Numbered from the stretch's first letter, positions 7,836-16,397 are shown. The stretch is 64,000 bases of DNA from an uncultured Tateyamaria sp. (GCF_947503045.1 NZ_CANNCF010000003.1:372001-436000); one strand, 5' to 3'. Numbers and translations are program-made. Notes: generated from the letters alone by a model not told the origin.

Positions 7836-9323
7836 TCAGACCAATGCAGCGAGCTTCAGCCGTTGAATCTTGCCCGACGGCCCTTTGGGCAGTTCATCCA
7901 GAAAATGAATACAATCGGGCGATTTGAACTTGCCCAGACGTTGCTGGCACAGGTCAATCAGTGCCGCCTCTGACACTTGCGATCCTGGTCTGACGCTGAC
8001 CGCAGCCTCGACCGTTTCACCATAGCTTTGGCAAGGACGCGCAAAGGCGGCGGCCTCGATGATGTCCGGTTCGGAATAGAGCACCTCATCAATTTCGCGC
8101 GGCGCAATATTCTCGCCCCCCTTGATGATCAACTCTTTCAGCCGCCCGGTGACAAACACATAGCCGTCCTCGTCAACATGGCCCAGATCGCCAGTGCGCA
8201 GCCAATCGCCCGCAAAGGTTTTCGCCGTGGCTTCGGGATTGTGCAGGTATTCGACCATGACATTGGGGCCGCGGATCGCGATTTCGCCTTCCTGATTGGC
8301 AGGTGCAGGGGTCAGGTCGGGGGTCAGAATGCAGACCTCGTTGCCATACCCTTTTCCGGGTGAGCCGATCTTGCGGACGCCGGGGGGCAATGGGTTTGAC
8401 AAGATTTGCGCGGCGGTTTCGGTCAGTCCCATCGTCTCGATGATCGGCACGTTGAAACGTTGTTCAAAGGCCGATTGCGTCTCGACCGCGAGGGCGGATG
8501 ACGCAGAACGCCCAAAGCGCAGGCGGTCGCGCACATCTGCGTCAGGGTTGGTATCGCTGTGTAGCAGATGGCTGATGATGGTTGGCACCACCGAGAACCA
8601 TGTGACCTGTGTGGCCGCGGCCTGATCCCAGAACTTGCTGGCCGAGAAACGGGTCGTCATCGCAAGCGACCCACCCGAAACCAGCGCCCCCATCATCGTC
8701 ACACACAGCCCGTTGATGTGATAGATCGGCAGCACGCAAAACCCCCGATCCGCCGGGGACAGGTCATGCGCGATGGCCGTCGTCCACCCCCCGGCAAGCA
8801 AGCTCGCATGGCTGTGCACAACCCCTTTGGGCTGCCCGGTGGTGCCGGAGGTGTACATAAGCAGCGCGTGTTGATCCGGCCCGAACTCGGGAATATCGTC
8901 CACGTCATGCAACGCGTCCGTATCGATGATGCGCAACCCCTCGGGCGCGACGTTTTGGATCGCATCGATCTGGCTGTCATGCACAAAGGCATAGCGCGCA
9001 CCGCAGTGATCAAGAGCATAGGCGATGGCGTCCGGTCCGGCAGCGAGGTTGATCATCGTCGCACGGAAACCGCCATAGAGTGCGGCATAAAGCGACAGCA
9101 CGCCTTCGCGGCCATTGGGGTGCACAATGGCGACACTTTCACCCGGCGCGATGCCCAGACCCACCAAGCCCCGCGCCATGTCACGCGCGCTGTCACGCAG
9201 CGCGCGCCATGTCAGGTCCTCGCCCGTTTCGGGAAAGACGATGGCGACATCCGCGCTGTCGGCGCGCGCATCCAGCCAGTCCCTTATCGTGCCTTTTGGC
9301 GGTGCGGCCTTGTCAAAGATCAT
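7836..9323 (-). CDS. sauT: AMP-forming acyl-CoA ligase, putative sulfoacetate-CoA ligase (SauT-like)
   Basis: The protein has 495 residues from the ATG at 9323-9321 (GGAGAG upstream; overlaps the dehydrogenase stop as ATGA). It is an ANL-superfamily enzyme: P-loop YTSGTTGQPKG (157-167), TGDLGHVDEDGYVFVTGR, the hinge GRLKELIIKGGENIAPREIDE and the C-terminal lysine in KGPSGKIQR. Family chemistry is ATP-dependent formation of an acyl-CoA from a carboxylate. Sulfoacetate is proposed from context: an acylating aldehyde dehydrogenase is directly upstream, a TctABC transporter comes before that, and a LacI regulator is divergent. This resembles the sauST arrangement described for sulfoacetate degraders. 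Other short carboxylates remain possible, and no sulfoacetaldehyde acetyltransferase (xsc) lies in the window. Confidence 0.6.
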   Translation of the reverse strand: MIFDKAAPPKGTIRDWLDARADSADVAIVFPETGEDLTWRALRDSARDMARGLVGLGIAPGESVAIVHPNGREGVLSLYAALYGGFRATMINLAAGPDAIAYALDHCGARYAFVHDSQIDAIQNVAPEGLRIIDTDALHDVDDIPEFGPDQHALLMYTSGTTGQPKGVVHSHASLLAGGWTTAIAHDLSPADRGFCVLPIYHINGLCVTMMGALVSGGSLAMTTRFSASKFWDQAAATQVTWFSVVPTIISHLLHSDTNPDADVRDRLRFGRSASSALAVETQSAFEQRFNVPIIETMGLTETAAQILSNPLPPGVRKIGSPGKGYGNEVCILTPDLTPAPANQEGEIAIRGPNVMVEYLHNPEATAKTFAGDWLRTGDLGHVDEDGYVFVTGRLKELIIKGGENIAPREIDEVLYSEPDIIEAAAFARPCQSYGETVEAAVSVRPGSQVSEAALIDLCQQRLGKFKSPDCIHFLDELPKGPSGKIQRLKLAALV

Positions 9324-10723
9324 TGACCGGCCTCTCTCCAATAATCGCCAAAAATGTCTTCGACCGCCGGTTCATTTGCCGGTATTTCACGGACGATCTT
9401 GGTGGTCTGCATGAAGTGGCGCCAATGCAGGTTGGTATCGATCGAGTTGCCGCCCCACGACCCGCACCCCATCGACAGCGAGAACGGCATGCCGTTGGTA
9501 AACGACCCGCCGGTCGCAAATGTGTGGGCCTGGTTCACAATGACCCGGCTGGTCGGGATCGCCTTGGCAAGGATGAGTGGCCGGTCTTCGGTCTGCGTAT
9601 GCAGACCAACGGAGTGCCCTGCCCCCTGATGCATTTCGATCTGATGGGTGATGCGCACGGCATCCTCGAAATCCTTCGCGCGATAGACCGTCAGCACCCG
9701 GCTGAGCTTTTCACCCGAAAGCGGATGATCCGGCCCGATGCCCGTACTCTCGACGGCCAGATAGGACGTGTCGGCAGGCACCTCGTCTGTCAGTCCAAGG
9801 GCGGCGATCATCTTGTCGGCATCCTGCGCGATGGCTTGGGGGTTCAAATGCCCCTTCACCCACAGCGACGAGGTGACTTTCGTCTCATCCCTGATCAATG
9901 CGCCCCCGGTGCGCGCCATCTCGGCGGCGAAATCGTCATAGACCGCGTCGACAATCACGACAGCATTCTCGGATGAACAGGACGTTGCATTGTCGAACGT
10001 CTTGGAGGCCTTGATCTTTTCTGCGGCTGCGGCCAGATCGGCGGTTTCGTCAACGATGACGGCAACGTTTCCGGCACCAACGGCCAAGGCCGGGGTGCCG
10101 GACGTATAGGCGCGTTTGACGTTGTTCTGACTGCCGGTGACCACGATCAGATCGGCAATCTCGAGAAGGCGCTGGGTCTTTTCCTTGGATCCACGACCAG
10201 GAATCATCTGGACCAGATCGTGATCAATCCCGAGCTTGTCGAATTCGGCGTGGATATAGCCCAGCAGCGCCTCGCAGGTCGGCACGCCCTTTGGCGAAGG
10301 GGAGACGACAATCGCGTTGCCGCATTTGAGGGCGTTGATGATGTTGTTTGCCGGGGTCGCGCCGGGATTGGTCGACGGAACAACGGCGCCGATCACCCCG
10401 ATGGGGCGGGCGATTTCAGTGATACCGGTGGCAGGATCATCGCTGATAATGCCGTAGGTTTGTGCATCGCGAATGTCGCGCATCAACCCGAGCGTCTTGC
10501 GATGGTTCTTGGTGATCTTGTCGGGCACGTTGCCCAGCCCGGTTGTCTCGACCGCAAGTTCCGCCAGATGGCGATTGCGCGCGGGTTCCATGATGGCCCA
10601 GGCTGCGGCCTGTGCGGCGCGGTCATAGGCCTTTTGTGATCCGTCACGCTCAAAGGCGCTTTGCGCGGTGCGCGCGCGCGCAACGATGGCTTCGACCTCT
10701 GCGATGGGATCAACGGTGTTCAT
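9320..10723 (-). CDS. sauS: CoA-acylating aldehyde dehydrogenase, putative sulfoacetaldehyde dehydrogenase (SauS-like)
   Basis: The protein has 467 residues. I chose the ATG at 10723-10721 because GGAGTGG precedes it. It belongs to the EutE/PduP-type acylating aldehyde dehydrogenases: VPSTNPGATPANNIINALKCGNAIVVSPSP, catalytic Cys249 in FDNATSCSSENAV and GGNSIDTNLHWRHFMQT near the end. There is no microcompartment-targeting N-terminal extension and no shell gene nearby, which argues against an ethanolamine or propanediol role. With the adjacent ligase it would reduce an acyl-CoA (sulfoacetyl-CoA in the sau pathway) to the aldehyde using NAD(P)H. The substrate assignment is inferred from context. 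Confidence 0.6.
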   Translation of the reverse strand: MNTVDPIAEVEAIVARARTAQSAFERDGSQKAYDRAAQAAAWAIMEPARNRHLAELAVETTGLGNVPDKITKNHRKTLGLMRDIRDAQTYGIISDDPATGITEIARPIGVIGAVVPSTNPGATPANNIINALKCGNAIVVSPSPKGVPTCEALLGYIHAEFDKLGIDHDLVQMIPGRGSKEKTQRLLEIADLIVVTGSQNNVKRAYTSGTPALAVGAGNVAVIVDETADLAAAAEKIKASKTFDNATSCSSENAVVIVDAVYDDFAAEMARTGGALIRDETKVTSSLWVKGHLNPQAIAQDADKMIAALGLTDEVPADTSYLAVESTGIGPDHPLSGEKLSRVLTVYRAKDFEDAVRITHQIEMHQGAGHSVGLHTQTEDRPLILAKAIPTSRVIVNQAHTFATGGSFTNGMPFSLSMGCGSWGGNSIDTNLHWRHFMQTTKIVREIPANEPAVEDIFGDYWREAGQ

Positions 10724-10750
10724 CAGACCACTCCGGTTTGGGGATGCGCA

Positions 10751-10768
10751 GCACCCCATATGGGGTGC
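10751..10768. promoter_or_regulatory. Perfect 18-bp palindrome between tctC and the dehydrogenase gene
   Basis: The sequence GCACCCCATATGGGGTGC is perfectly self-complementary. In RNA it would give a 7-bp stem with an AUAU loop. It sits in the 57-base gap between the end of tctC and the start of the sauS-like gene, on the same transcript, with no T-run after it on the minus strand. It may be an mRNA-stability or processing hairpin that sets transporter-to-enzyme ratios, or a DNA operator for an internal promoter. Confidence 0.5.
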
Positions 10769-10780
10769 CACGCGATGGGT

Positions 10781-11752
10781 TTAGAGACCTGCCAGAAGCT
10801 CTTCGAGCGTTTCCTGACGTGCGGCCCACATTTCGAGCACTTCGTCACGTGTCATGATCTGCATGGGCGAACCACCGGCTGCCATCCGGCTTTGGACGCG
10901 CTTGTTTTCGAACATGGCAGGCACGGTCGCGGCCAGCTTGTCGATGATGACCTGCGGTGTCCCTTTGGGCACCATCACACCGCGAAAGTTCACCGAAGCG
11001 TTGTCGATGTCAAAGCCCTGCTCTATCATCGTTGGCACGTCTGGCAGAAACTCTGCATTGCGCTCCAGATCGAACACACCGAGGATTTTGACGTTGCCCG
11101 CCGCCTGCGCGCGGAACGCATCAGACAGGTTGTTGACGCCGCCCAGCACTTCGCCCGCGATCACGGCGCGCATGGCACCGGCCCCACCTGCGTTGTTGGG
11201 AATGTAGGCCAGTTTCACGCCGGCGGCCTTTTCAAGCTGAAGGGCCGCAATGTGGTGTCCGACAAACAGGCCCGCGCCCGAGAATGTCAGACCACCGGGG
11301 TTTTCCTTGGCGTAGTTCACAACGTCTTCCATGGAGTCAAAGTCGCTGTCGGCACCGACGACGAACACAGCCGGATCAGCGCCCCAGTTGGCGATGGGTT
11401 CAAAGCTGTCGGTCGAGTAGGACACGCCTCCTTCGATCGATTGGGCCACGAAATGCGGGATGTTGTAGGCCCCCAGCGTGTAACCATCGGCCTCGGCCTC
11501 GGTCGCAAACCAGTTCCAGCCGACGCGCCCCCCTGCACCGGGGCGGTTGACGATGGCGATGGGCATGCCCAGCGCATCTTCGTTCCCGGCCGTCATTGTG
11601 ACGATGCGCGCCTGGAAATCGGTCGCCCCACCGGCGCCGTAGCTGACCATCATCATGATGGGCCGTTCAGGATAGTCCCCGTGACCGTCGGCAAATGCCA
11701 ACCCTGTCGTTGAGGCCAAGGCCAGCGCGGCCCCTGCAATCCATTTTTTCAT
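10781..11752 (-). CDS. tctC: Tripartite tricarboxylate transporter solute-binding protein
   Basis: The protein has 323 residues. The ATG at 11752-11750 follows GGGAGGATACT. A Sec signal peptide (MKKWIAGAALALASTTGLAFA) precedes the TctC/Bug fold: YPERPIMMMVSYGAGGATDFQAR, VNRPGAGGRVGWNWFATEAEADGYTLG and PKGTPQVIIDKLAA. TctC proteins bind carboxylates in the periplasm and deliver them to TctAB. The order tctA-tctB-tctC on the transcript, followed by a ligase and an acylating dehydrogenase, suggests that the ligand is the substrate of those enzymes. Confidence 0.9.
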   Translation of the reverse strand: MKKWIAGAALALASTTGLAFADGHGDYPERPIMMMVSYGAGGATDFQARIVTMTAGNEDALGMPIAIVNRPGAGGRVGWNWFATEAEADGYTLGAYNIPHFVAQSIEGGVSYSTDSFEPIANWGADPAVFVVGADSDFDSMEDVVNYAKENPGGLTFSGAGLFVGHHIAALQLEKAAGVKLAYIPNNAGGAGAMRAVIAGEVLGGVNNLSDAFRAQAAGNVKILGVFDLERNAEFLPDVPTMIEQGFDIDNASVNFRGVMVPKGTPQVIIDKLAATVPAMFENKRVQSRMAAGGSPMQIMTRDEVLEMWAARQETLEELLAGL

Positions 11753-11790
11753 AGTATCCTCCCTTGGGTTAAGTCTGCCGCCCTTGCGGT

Positions 11791-12255
11791 TCAGAACAAG
11801 ATCTCTCGCGGTGTGAAGACGTTCAGCAGTAGCGCGAAAAGACCGTACATGACCGCCATGAAGCCAGCGGTTATCAAGATGCGTTTGACCCAGCTTTTGA
11901 CGTCCGAATGCGGAGCCGGGTCGTAAAGCGAAAGCAACACGAAGAACGCCACCGTGGTTGCCGTGTAAAAGCCAAGCCCCTTGGCGGCCCAGTAGATGTA
12001 GAAGATGGCGACAACCAAGCCGGGCAGCATTTTGCGCATCGCATCGCCGCTGATGCCGTTGCCCACCTTGGTGCGTCCCATGACCGCCTTTGCAAAGGTC
12101 CAAATGGCGAGAACCGCAAAGACGGACGAGATCAGGCGCGGAAAGATGAACGCATCCGCAGGTTCCTGCGTGAAACTGATATAGGCGATGCTGACGCCAA
12201 CGGCGGCGATCAGCCCGGATGCGATGATATGCTGGCTGCGTGGCAGATCGGTCAT
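11791..12255 (-). CDS. tctB: Tripartite tricarboxylate transporter small membrane subunit
   Basis: The protein has 154 residues with four hydrophobic segments (about 10-30, 38-58, 82-108, 124-148), as in TctB. The ATG at 12255-12253 overlaps the tctA stop (ATGA). It opens MTDLPRSQHIIASGLIAAVGVSIAYI and includes the family-typical FIFPRLISSVFAVLAIW. It is the small integral membrane partner of TctA. Sequence conservation in TctB is low, so the call rests largely on size, topology and position. Confidence 0.88.
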   Translation of the reverse strand: MTDLPRSQHIIASGLIAAVGVSIAYISFTQEPADAFIFPRLISSVFAVLAIWTFAKAVMGRTKVGNGISGDAMRKMLPGLVVAIFYIYWAAKGLGFYTATTVAFFVLLSLYDPAPHSDVKSWVKRILITAGFMAVMYGLFALLLNVFTPREILF

Positions 12256-13781
12256 GACAACGCCTCCTCTTTTGCGACGGCGTCGTCTTTGGTGGTGTAG
12301 CGGCGCGCCATCACCTCCATCCAGACCGAATAGCTGATCGAGGCCAGTACGATGAGGATCAGCAACCAGTTCAACCAGCCAGTGAAGAAATAGGTGCCGG
12401 TGCCGACCGTCGCATTCGCGATCATCGACCCTTGGATAAAGTTCGCCTCGGCGATGGGTCCAAGGATCAGGCCAAGGACCAGCGGTGCCGCCGAAAACCC
12501 GAACCGTTCGAGGAAGTACATCGCAAGCCCAAGTGTCGCCATGACATAGACGTCACCCATCGAGTTCTGCACCGAATAGCTGCCGAAGACGGCCAGCCCC
12601 AAAACAACAGCAGCCATAACGGCATGAGGAACCCGCGCCACGCTCGCCGCCAACCCGGCAATGTAGAGGCCAAAGATGCACATCAAAAGCTGCCCGATCA
12701 GCATCGAGTCGATGAACGTCCAGGCCACCTGCGGATAATTCATGAACAGATCAGGCCCCGGAAAGATACCGTGGATCAGCAGACCACCCAGCAACACGGC
12801 CGCGGTCGGAGAACCGGGAATGGACAGGGTCAGAAGCGGCACAAGCGACGGCCCGACCATCGCGTTGTTCGCACTTTCTGCGGCAATCACGCCTTCGCTG
12901 TGGCCGGTCCCGAACTTTTCACTTTCGCGGCTGAACTTCTTTGACTGGTCATAGGCAACAAGGCCCGCGATTTGCCCCCCGACACCCGGGATCAAACCGA
13001 TGATCGACCCGGTGGTCGTACCAATCGCGAGGGCGGTTTTGCGTTTAAACACCTCGACAAAAGCAAGACGGATAGGGTGTTTCTGGACCGTGATGATTTC
13101 GGCATCGTCGCTGCGCCGGCCCTTGGTGAACATCGTGATCACCTGCGGGATCGCAAACAACCCGATCAGCGCCGGGATGACGTTGATGCCGCCGCTCACG
13201 GAAGAATGAAAGATAAAGCGCTGTGCGCCCATGATGTCGTCAAACCCGATGGTCGCAAGCCACAGACCGATACAGCCCGACAGCAGTCCCTTGACGACCG
13301 AGCTGGAATCCAGCGTGCCAATCACCGTCACACCAAGGATCGCCAGCCAGAACAGGTGCGACGGCCCAAAGGCCAGCGCCCATTGCGCCAGAACCGGCGT
13401 GAGAAAGATCAAAAGAAACACGCCGAACAGCCCGCCGATGGCCGAGGCGATAAAGGACAGTTGCAGCGCCTTCGCGCCCTCCCCCTTGGTCGCCATCGTG
13501 TGCCCATCCAGCGTGGTGGCGATATTGGCCGGAGCGCCGGGGATCTTCAGCAAGATCGCACTGACCGCCCCACCCGCAACAGTGGACGTATAGGCCGCAC
13601 CCAACAGGATCAGACCCTGCTGCGGCTCCAGCTTGAAGGTGAATGGGATCAGCAACGCGACCGCCATCGTCGGCGAAAGCCCCGGCGTCGCCCCCAAAAT
13701 CAGGCCGCCGATGGTCCCGAGCAACAGCAACCCGAAATTGATCGGGGTGAACACGTCGCCCATGTAAAACAGGAACTCCAT
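12252..13781 (-). CDS. tctA: Tripartite tricarboxylate transporter large permease
   Basis: The protein has 509 residues. The ATG at 13781 is preferred over an upstream TTG because GGGAGGAG is 9 bases before it. It has the TctA signatures GATPGLSPTMAVALLIPFTF, GGAVSAILLKIPGAPANIATTLDGH and IPGVGGQIAGLVAYDQSKKFS, with about 11-12 membrane helices. It is the large subunit that moves the solute into the cell using an ion gradient. It is the first gene of the minus-strand operon tctA-tctB-tctC-sauS-sauT, which is divergent from the LacI gene with a 99-base shared promoter region. Confidence 0.92.
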   Translation of the reverse strand: MEFLFYMGDVFTPINFGLLLLGTIGGLILGATPGLSPTMAVALLIPFTFKLEPQQGLILLGAAYTSTVAGGAVSAILLKIPGAPANIATTLDGHTMATKGEGAKALQLSFIASAIGGLFGVFLLIFLTPVLAQWALAFGPSHLFWLAILGVTVIGTLDSSSVVKGLLSGCIGLWLATIGFDDIMGAQRFIFHSSVSGGINVIPALIGLFAIPQVITMFTKGRRSDDAEIITVQKHPIRLAFVEVFKRKTALAIGTTTGSIIGLIPGVGGQIAGLVAYDQSKKFSRESEKFGTGHSEGVIAAESANNAMVGPSLVPLLTLSIPGSPTAAVLLGGLLIHGIFPGPDLFMNYPQVAWTFIDSMLIGQLLMCIFGLYIAGLAASVARVPHAVMAAVVLGLAVFGSYSVQNSMGDVYVMATLGLAMYFLERFGFSAAPLVLGLILGPIAEANFIQGSMIANATVGTGTYFFTGWLNWLLILIVLASISYSVWMEVMARRYTTKDDAVAKEEALS

Positions 13782-13828
13782 CTGGCCCAACTCCTCCCAA
13801 ACTTAGGCTTGACCAACTACGCTAAGCG

Positions 13829-13856
13829 ATGAAAATAGTTTTGCAAATGTTTTCAT
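13829..13856. promoter_or_regulatory. Putative LacI-type operator between tctA and the LacI gene
   Basis: The arms ATGAAAA (13829-13835) and TTTTCAT (13850-13856) are exact inverted copies. Inside the region, 13842-13855 (TGCAAATGTTTTCA) is symmetric at 10 of 14 positions and fits the TGNAAAN2TTTNCA pattern of LacI-family sites. The stretch lies in the AT-rich divergent promoter region, 24 bases before the LacI start and about 48 before tctA. Autoregulation and control of the transport operon are inferred. Confidence 0.45.
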
Positions 13857-13880
13857 AAATTCGCTGAACTGGTTGATTAA

Positions 13881-14924
13881 ATGCCTGATAACAAATCTAA
13901 AAAGGCAGATATTTTCGCCGTGGCAAAGGCCGCGCGCGTCTCGCCATCGACCGTGTCACGCTATTTCAATCATCCCGAATTGCTCAAATCCGCAACACGC
14001 AAACGTATTGATTCCGCGGTCCGCCGCACCGGCTATATTCGCAATCGCGCCGCACAGACGATCCACGGAATCCGGTCTGGCACCATCGGCGTTCTGATCC
14101 CGACATTGGATCACGCCATCTTCGCCGAAGTTGTGCAGGCGTTCTCGGATACCGTCGCGGCACAAGGCTTTACGATCCTGCTCGCCTCTCACGGATACGA
14201 CCTGCAGCGTGAATACGCCATTCTGCGCAAGTTTCTGGAACACCGCGTTGACGGCGTTGTGCTGACCGGGCTCGATCATGACGAAGCGGTCTTCCAACTG
14301 CTGGACAGCCAGGAAATACCCTGCATCCTGATGTGGAATTACGCGACGGCCTCGCGCTACCCGTCTATTGGTGCCGACAACGAACAGGCAGGCAAATTGA
14401 TCGCCGAGCATGTCTTGTCCTTGGGTCACCGCCGCATTGCCTGCATGTTCCCGCCCACCCACGGAAATGACCGCGCATTGGCCAGACGCGAGATTGTTCT
14501 CGCCACGCTTCGATCCGCTGGCGTCACCGTGCCGGATGAGTGGATGCTCACTACACTCTACAGCATCTCGGACTCAAAGCAGGATGCCCAGCGGCTGTTT
14601 TCCCAATTTGAACGTCCTACCGCGTTAATCTGTGGCAATGATATTCTGGCAACCGGCGCGCTTTTTGGGGCGGCGGCCAGCGGGCTTGTCGTGCCGGATG
14701 ATGTGAGCGTTGTGGGGATCGGTGATTTCAAAGGCTCCTCCGAAATCGAGCCATCCTTGTCGACGGTCCGGCTTCCAGCCCGGCGCATCGGCTATGAAAC
14801 GGGCCAAGCGCTGGCAACAGCCATCATTGACCCGGCCTCGGCCCCGAACGTGAGCCTGCATTGCGCGCCCGAACTGATCGTCAGAAAATCGAGCGGTCCG
14901 CCGGGGCAAGCCGGTCATTTATGA
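13881..14924 (+). CDS. LacI-family transcriptional regulator
   Basis: The protein has 347 residues. The helix-turn-helix at about 10-35 (DIFAVAKAARVSPSTVSRYF) is followed by the hinge helix (RNRAAQTIHG) and a periplasmic-binding-protein-like effector domain (GTIGVLIPTLDHAIFAEVVQ ... HVLSLGHRRIACMF ... TALICGNDILATGALFGA). It is divergent from the tctABC-sauST operon, so the natural role is repression of that operon, released by the transported acid or a CoA derivative of it. The start has no strong ribosome site. It is not a duplicate of the LacI remnant at 1500-1696: the two helix-turn-helix sequences differ clearly. Confidence 0.9.
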   Translation: MPDNKSKKADIFAVAKAARVSPSTVSRYFNHPELLKSATRKRIDSAVRRTGYIRNRAAQTIHGIRSGTIGVLIPTLDHAIFAEVVQAFSDTVAAQGFTILLASHGYDLQREYAILRKFLEHRVDGVVLTGLDHDEAVFQLLDSQEIPCILMWNYATASRYPSIGADNEQAGKLIAEHVLSLGHRRIACMFPPTHGNDRALARREIVLATLRSAGVTVPDEWMLTTLYSISDSKQDAQRLFSQFERPTALICGNDILATGALFGAAASGLVVPDDVSVVGIGDFKGSSEIEPSLSTVRLPARRIGYETGQALATAIIDPASAPNVSLHCAPELIVRKSSGPPGQAGHL

Positions 14925-14959
14925 TATTCGCAGGATCAGCCCTCATAACCCCGTCCATT

Positions 14960-15511
14960 TCAGGTTTCGAAAATTCCCGTCGGTCGATCGTCCAGACTGA
15001 CAAGGTTTTTCCGTCCCCAGAACTCTTCCACCTTCGCCGGACCCAAATCCGCGTACCACGGCTCCAGTTCCTCTTCTCCTCTACTGCGCACCAATGACAT
15101 CTCTGGAACGCCCGTGCCGCAGGATGTCGTGACAAGATCGACATCGAGGACGAAGATGTTGCGTGCACCGGCAAAGTCCGGAAACAACGCATAGAGGTCG
15201 TTCCATTCGGCGTCACGCGGATGGACGACCGAAGCCGTGCCATAGGTGCGCAGGATCAGAGCATCCCCTTCAAATGCGCAGAACATCAGCGTCATGCGCG
15301 GGTCCTGCAACAGGTGCGCGGCTGTCTCGTTTCCGCTTCCTGTCAGGCTGAGCCAGACGATTTTCTGATCCGAGACAACCCGCAGCGAATCCATGCCTTT
15401 CGGAGAGAGATTGACGCGCCCATCCGCCGCCGCAGTCGCCACGAAAAACATGACTTGTTTCTCGATGAAGGCGGTGAACGCGCTGGTCAGTTTATGTGTC
15501 CGGATGCCCAC
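14960..15511 (-). CDS. Pyridoxamine-5'-phosphate-oxidase-like (FMN split-barrel) protein
   Basis: The protein has 183 residues from a GTG start at 15511-15509, chosen because AGGAGGAG lies 9 bases upstream. The GTG shares one base with the TAG stop of the upstream gene, a sign of translational coupling. AAADGRVNLSPKGMDSLRVV and DPRMTLMFCAFEGDALILRTYG are typical of the split-barrel flavin family, which includes haem-, F420- and FMN-binding members. The true cofactor and substrate are unknown. It is convergent with the LacI gene (35-base gap). Confidence 0.85.
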   Translation of the reverse strand: MGIRTHKLTSAFTAFIEKQVMFFVATAAADGRVNLSPKGMDSLRVVSDQKIVWLSLTGSGNETAAHLLQDPRMTLMFCAFEGDALILRTYGTASVVHPRDAEWNDLYALFPDFAGARNIFVLDVDLVTTSCGTGVPEMSLVRSRGEEELEPWYADLGPAKVEEFWGRKNLVSLDDRPTGIFET

Positions 15512-16323
15512 TATTTCGCTCCTCCTCTTGTCACACAGATGTCGATTATCTCGTAAGACAGGTTGCTGCCCAATCCGGAAAAATCCCCATGCCCGAAGAT
15601 GCTGGTTGATATGTTGTAGACAGCAGTGTTTGCCGCGGTTGCCATCGCCATCCCAAGCGAAATCCGCGCAACACCCGCACCTGCGAAATCCTGCAGGCTG
15701 ACATGTTCCACCGTGCTGATCCCGACATTCACCGGGACCGAAACGCTGTTGCAGACCTTTGTGACCGTCTCCAGATCCTTCAAATAGGGGACATAGACGC
15801 AATCCGCGCCCGCCGCCTCAAAGGCCTGAATGCGCCTGATCGCCTCATCAAGGTCATATGCGCCGTGCATGAACCCATCCGCCCGAGCGACAAGCACAAA
15901 ATCCTTTGGCAGCGCCTTGGCCGTAGCGCTGGCCGCCCGGATACGCTCGACCGCTAGGTCAAACCCGTAAGGCTGAGAGTCGGGCAGCGACATGTCCTCG
16001 ATCGAGATACCCGCCAGTCCAATTTCTGCAGACAACCTGACCGTTTCTTCCATAATGTCAGGCGCATCGCCAAAGCCGTTTTCAAAGTCACCGGATACCG
16101 GAAGCGAGGTGGCCGACACGATCACCTCTGCATGGGCAAGCGCCTCGTCTCGCGTGACGGTCCCAAGGTCAGAACGACCCAATGTAAACGCATGCGCACC
16201 AGATGACGTAGCAAGGGCCTGTGCGCCCAGACCGGCAAACAGGCGGGCCGTCCCTATGTCCCAGGCATTTGCCAAAACGAATGGATTTCCGCGCGCGTGT
16301 AGTTCTCGAAAGCTCTGTGACAT
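15511..16323 (-). CDS. Isocitrate lyase / PEP mutase family protein
   Basis: The protein has 270 residues from the ATG at 16323 (AGGACA upstream). It is a TIM barrel of the PEP mutase/isocitrate lyase superfamily: NAWDIGTARLFAGLGAQALATSS, the metal-binding GDFENGFGDAPD, GLAGISIEDMS, VARADGFMHGAYDLDEAIRR and GADCVYVPYL. Family members cleave or form C-C or C-P bonds next to a carboxylate (oxaloacetate decarboxylase, 2-methylisocitrate lyase, phosphonopyruvate enzymes). The catalytic-loop cysteine motif of true isocitrate lyases is not seen, so I make no specific call. It forms a two-gene operon with the flavin-barrel protein and is divergent from a WYL regulator. Confidence 0.85.
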   Translation of the reverse strand: MSQSFRELHARGNPFVLANAWDIGTARLFAGLGAQALATSSGAHAFTLGRSDLGTVTRDEALAHAEVIVSATSLPVSGDFENGFGDAPDIMEETVRLSAEIGLAGISIEDMSLPDSQPYGFDLAVERIRAASATAKALPKDFVLVARADGFMHGAYDLDEAIRRIQAFEAAGADCVYVPYLKDLETVTKVCNSVSVPVNVGISTVEHVSLQDFAGAGVARISLGMAMATAANTAVYNISTSIFGHGDFSGLGSNLSYEIIDICVTRGGAK

Positions 16324-16377
16324 CTGGAATTGTCCTGACTTGACTGGATGAGTGCAACTCACCACTAGCATCTCTAT

Positions 16378-16397
16378 GCTGACATGTATGTGTCAGC
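16378..16397. promoter_or_regulatory. Inverted repeat in the divergent promoter of the WYL regulator
   Basis: The arms GCTGACA (16378-16384) and TGTCAGC (16391-16397) flank TGTATG. The repeat is centred in the 122-base gap between the divergent PEP-mutase-family gene and the YafY-type regulator gene, about 50-70 bases from either start. A site of this symmetry and position is a natural binding site for the adjacent regulator, but that is inferred. Confidence 0.4.

Noticed and set aside
9320-10723. Ethanolamine/propanediol microcompartment dehydrogenase
   Set aside because: The protein lacks the N-terminal targeting extension and no shell-protein genes are nearby.
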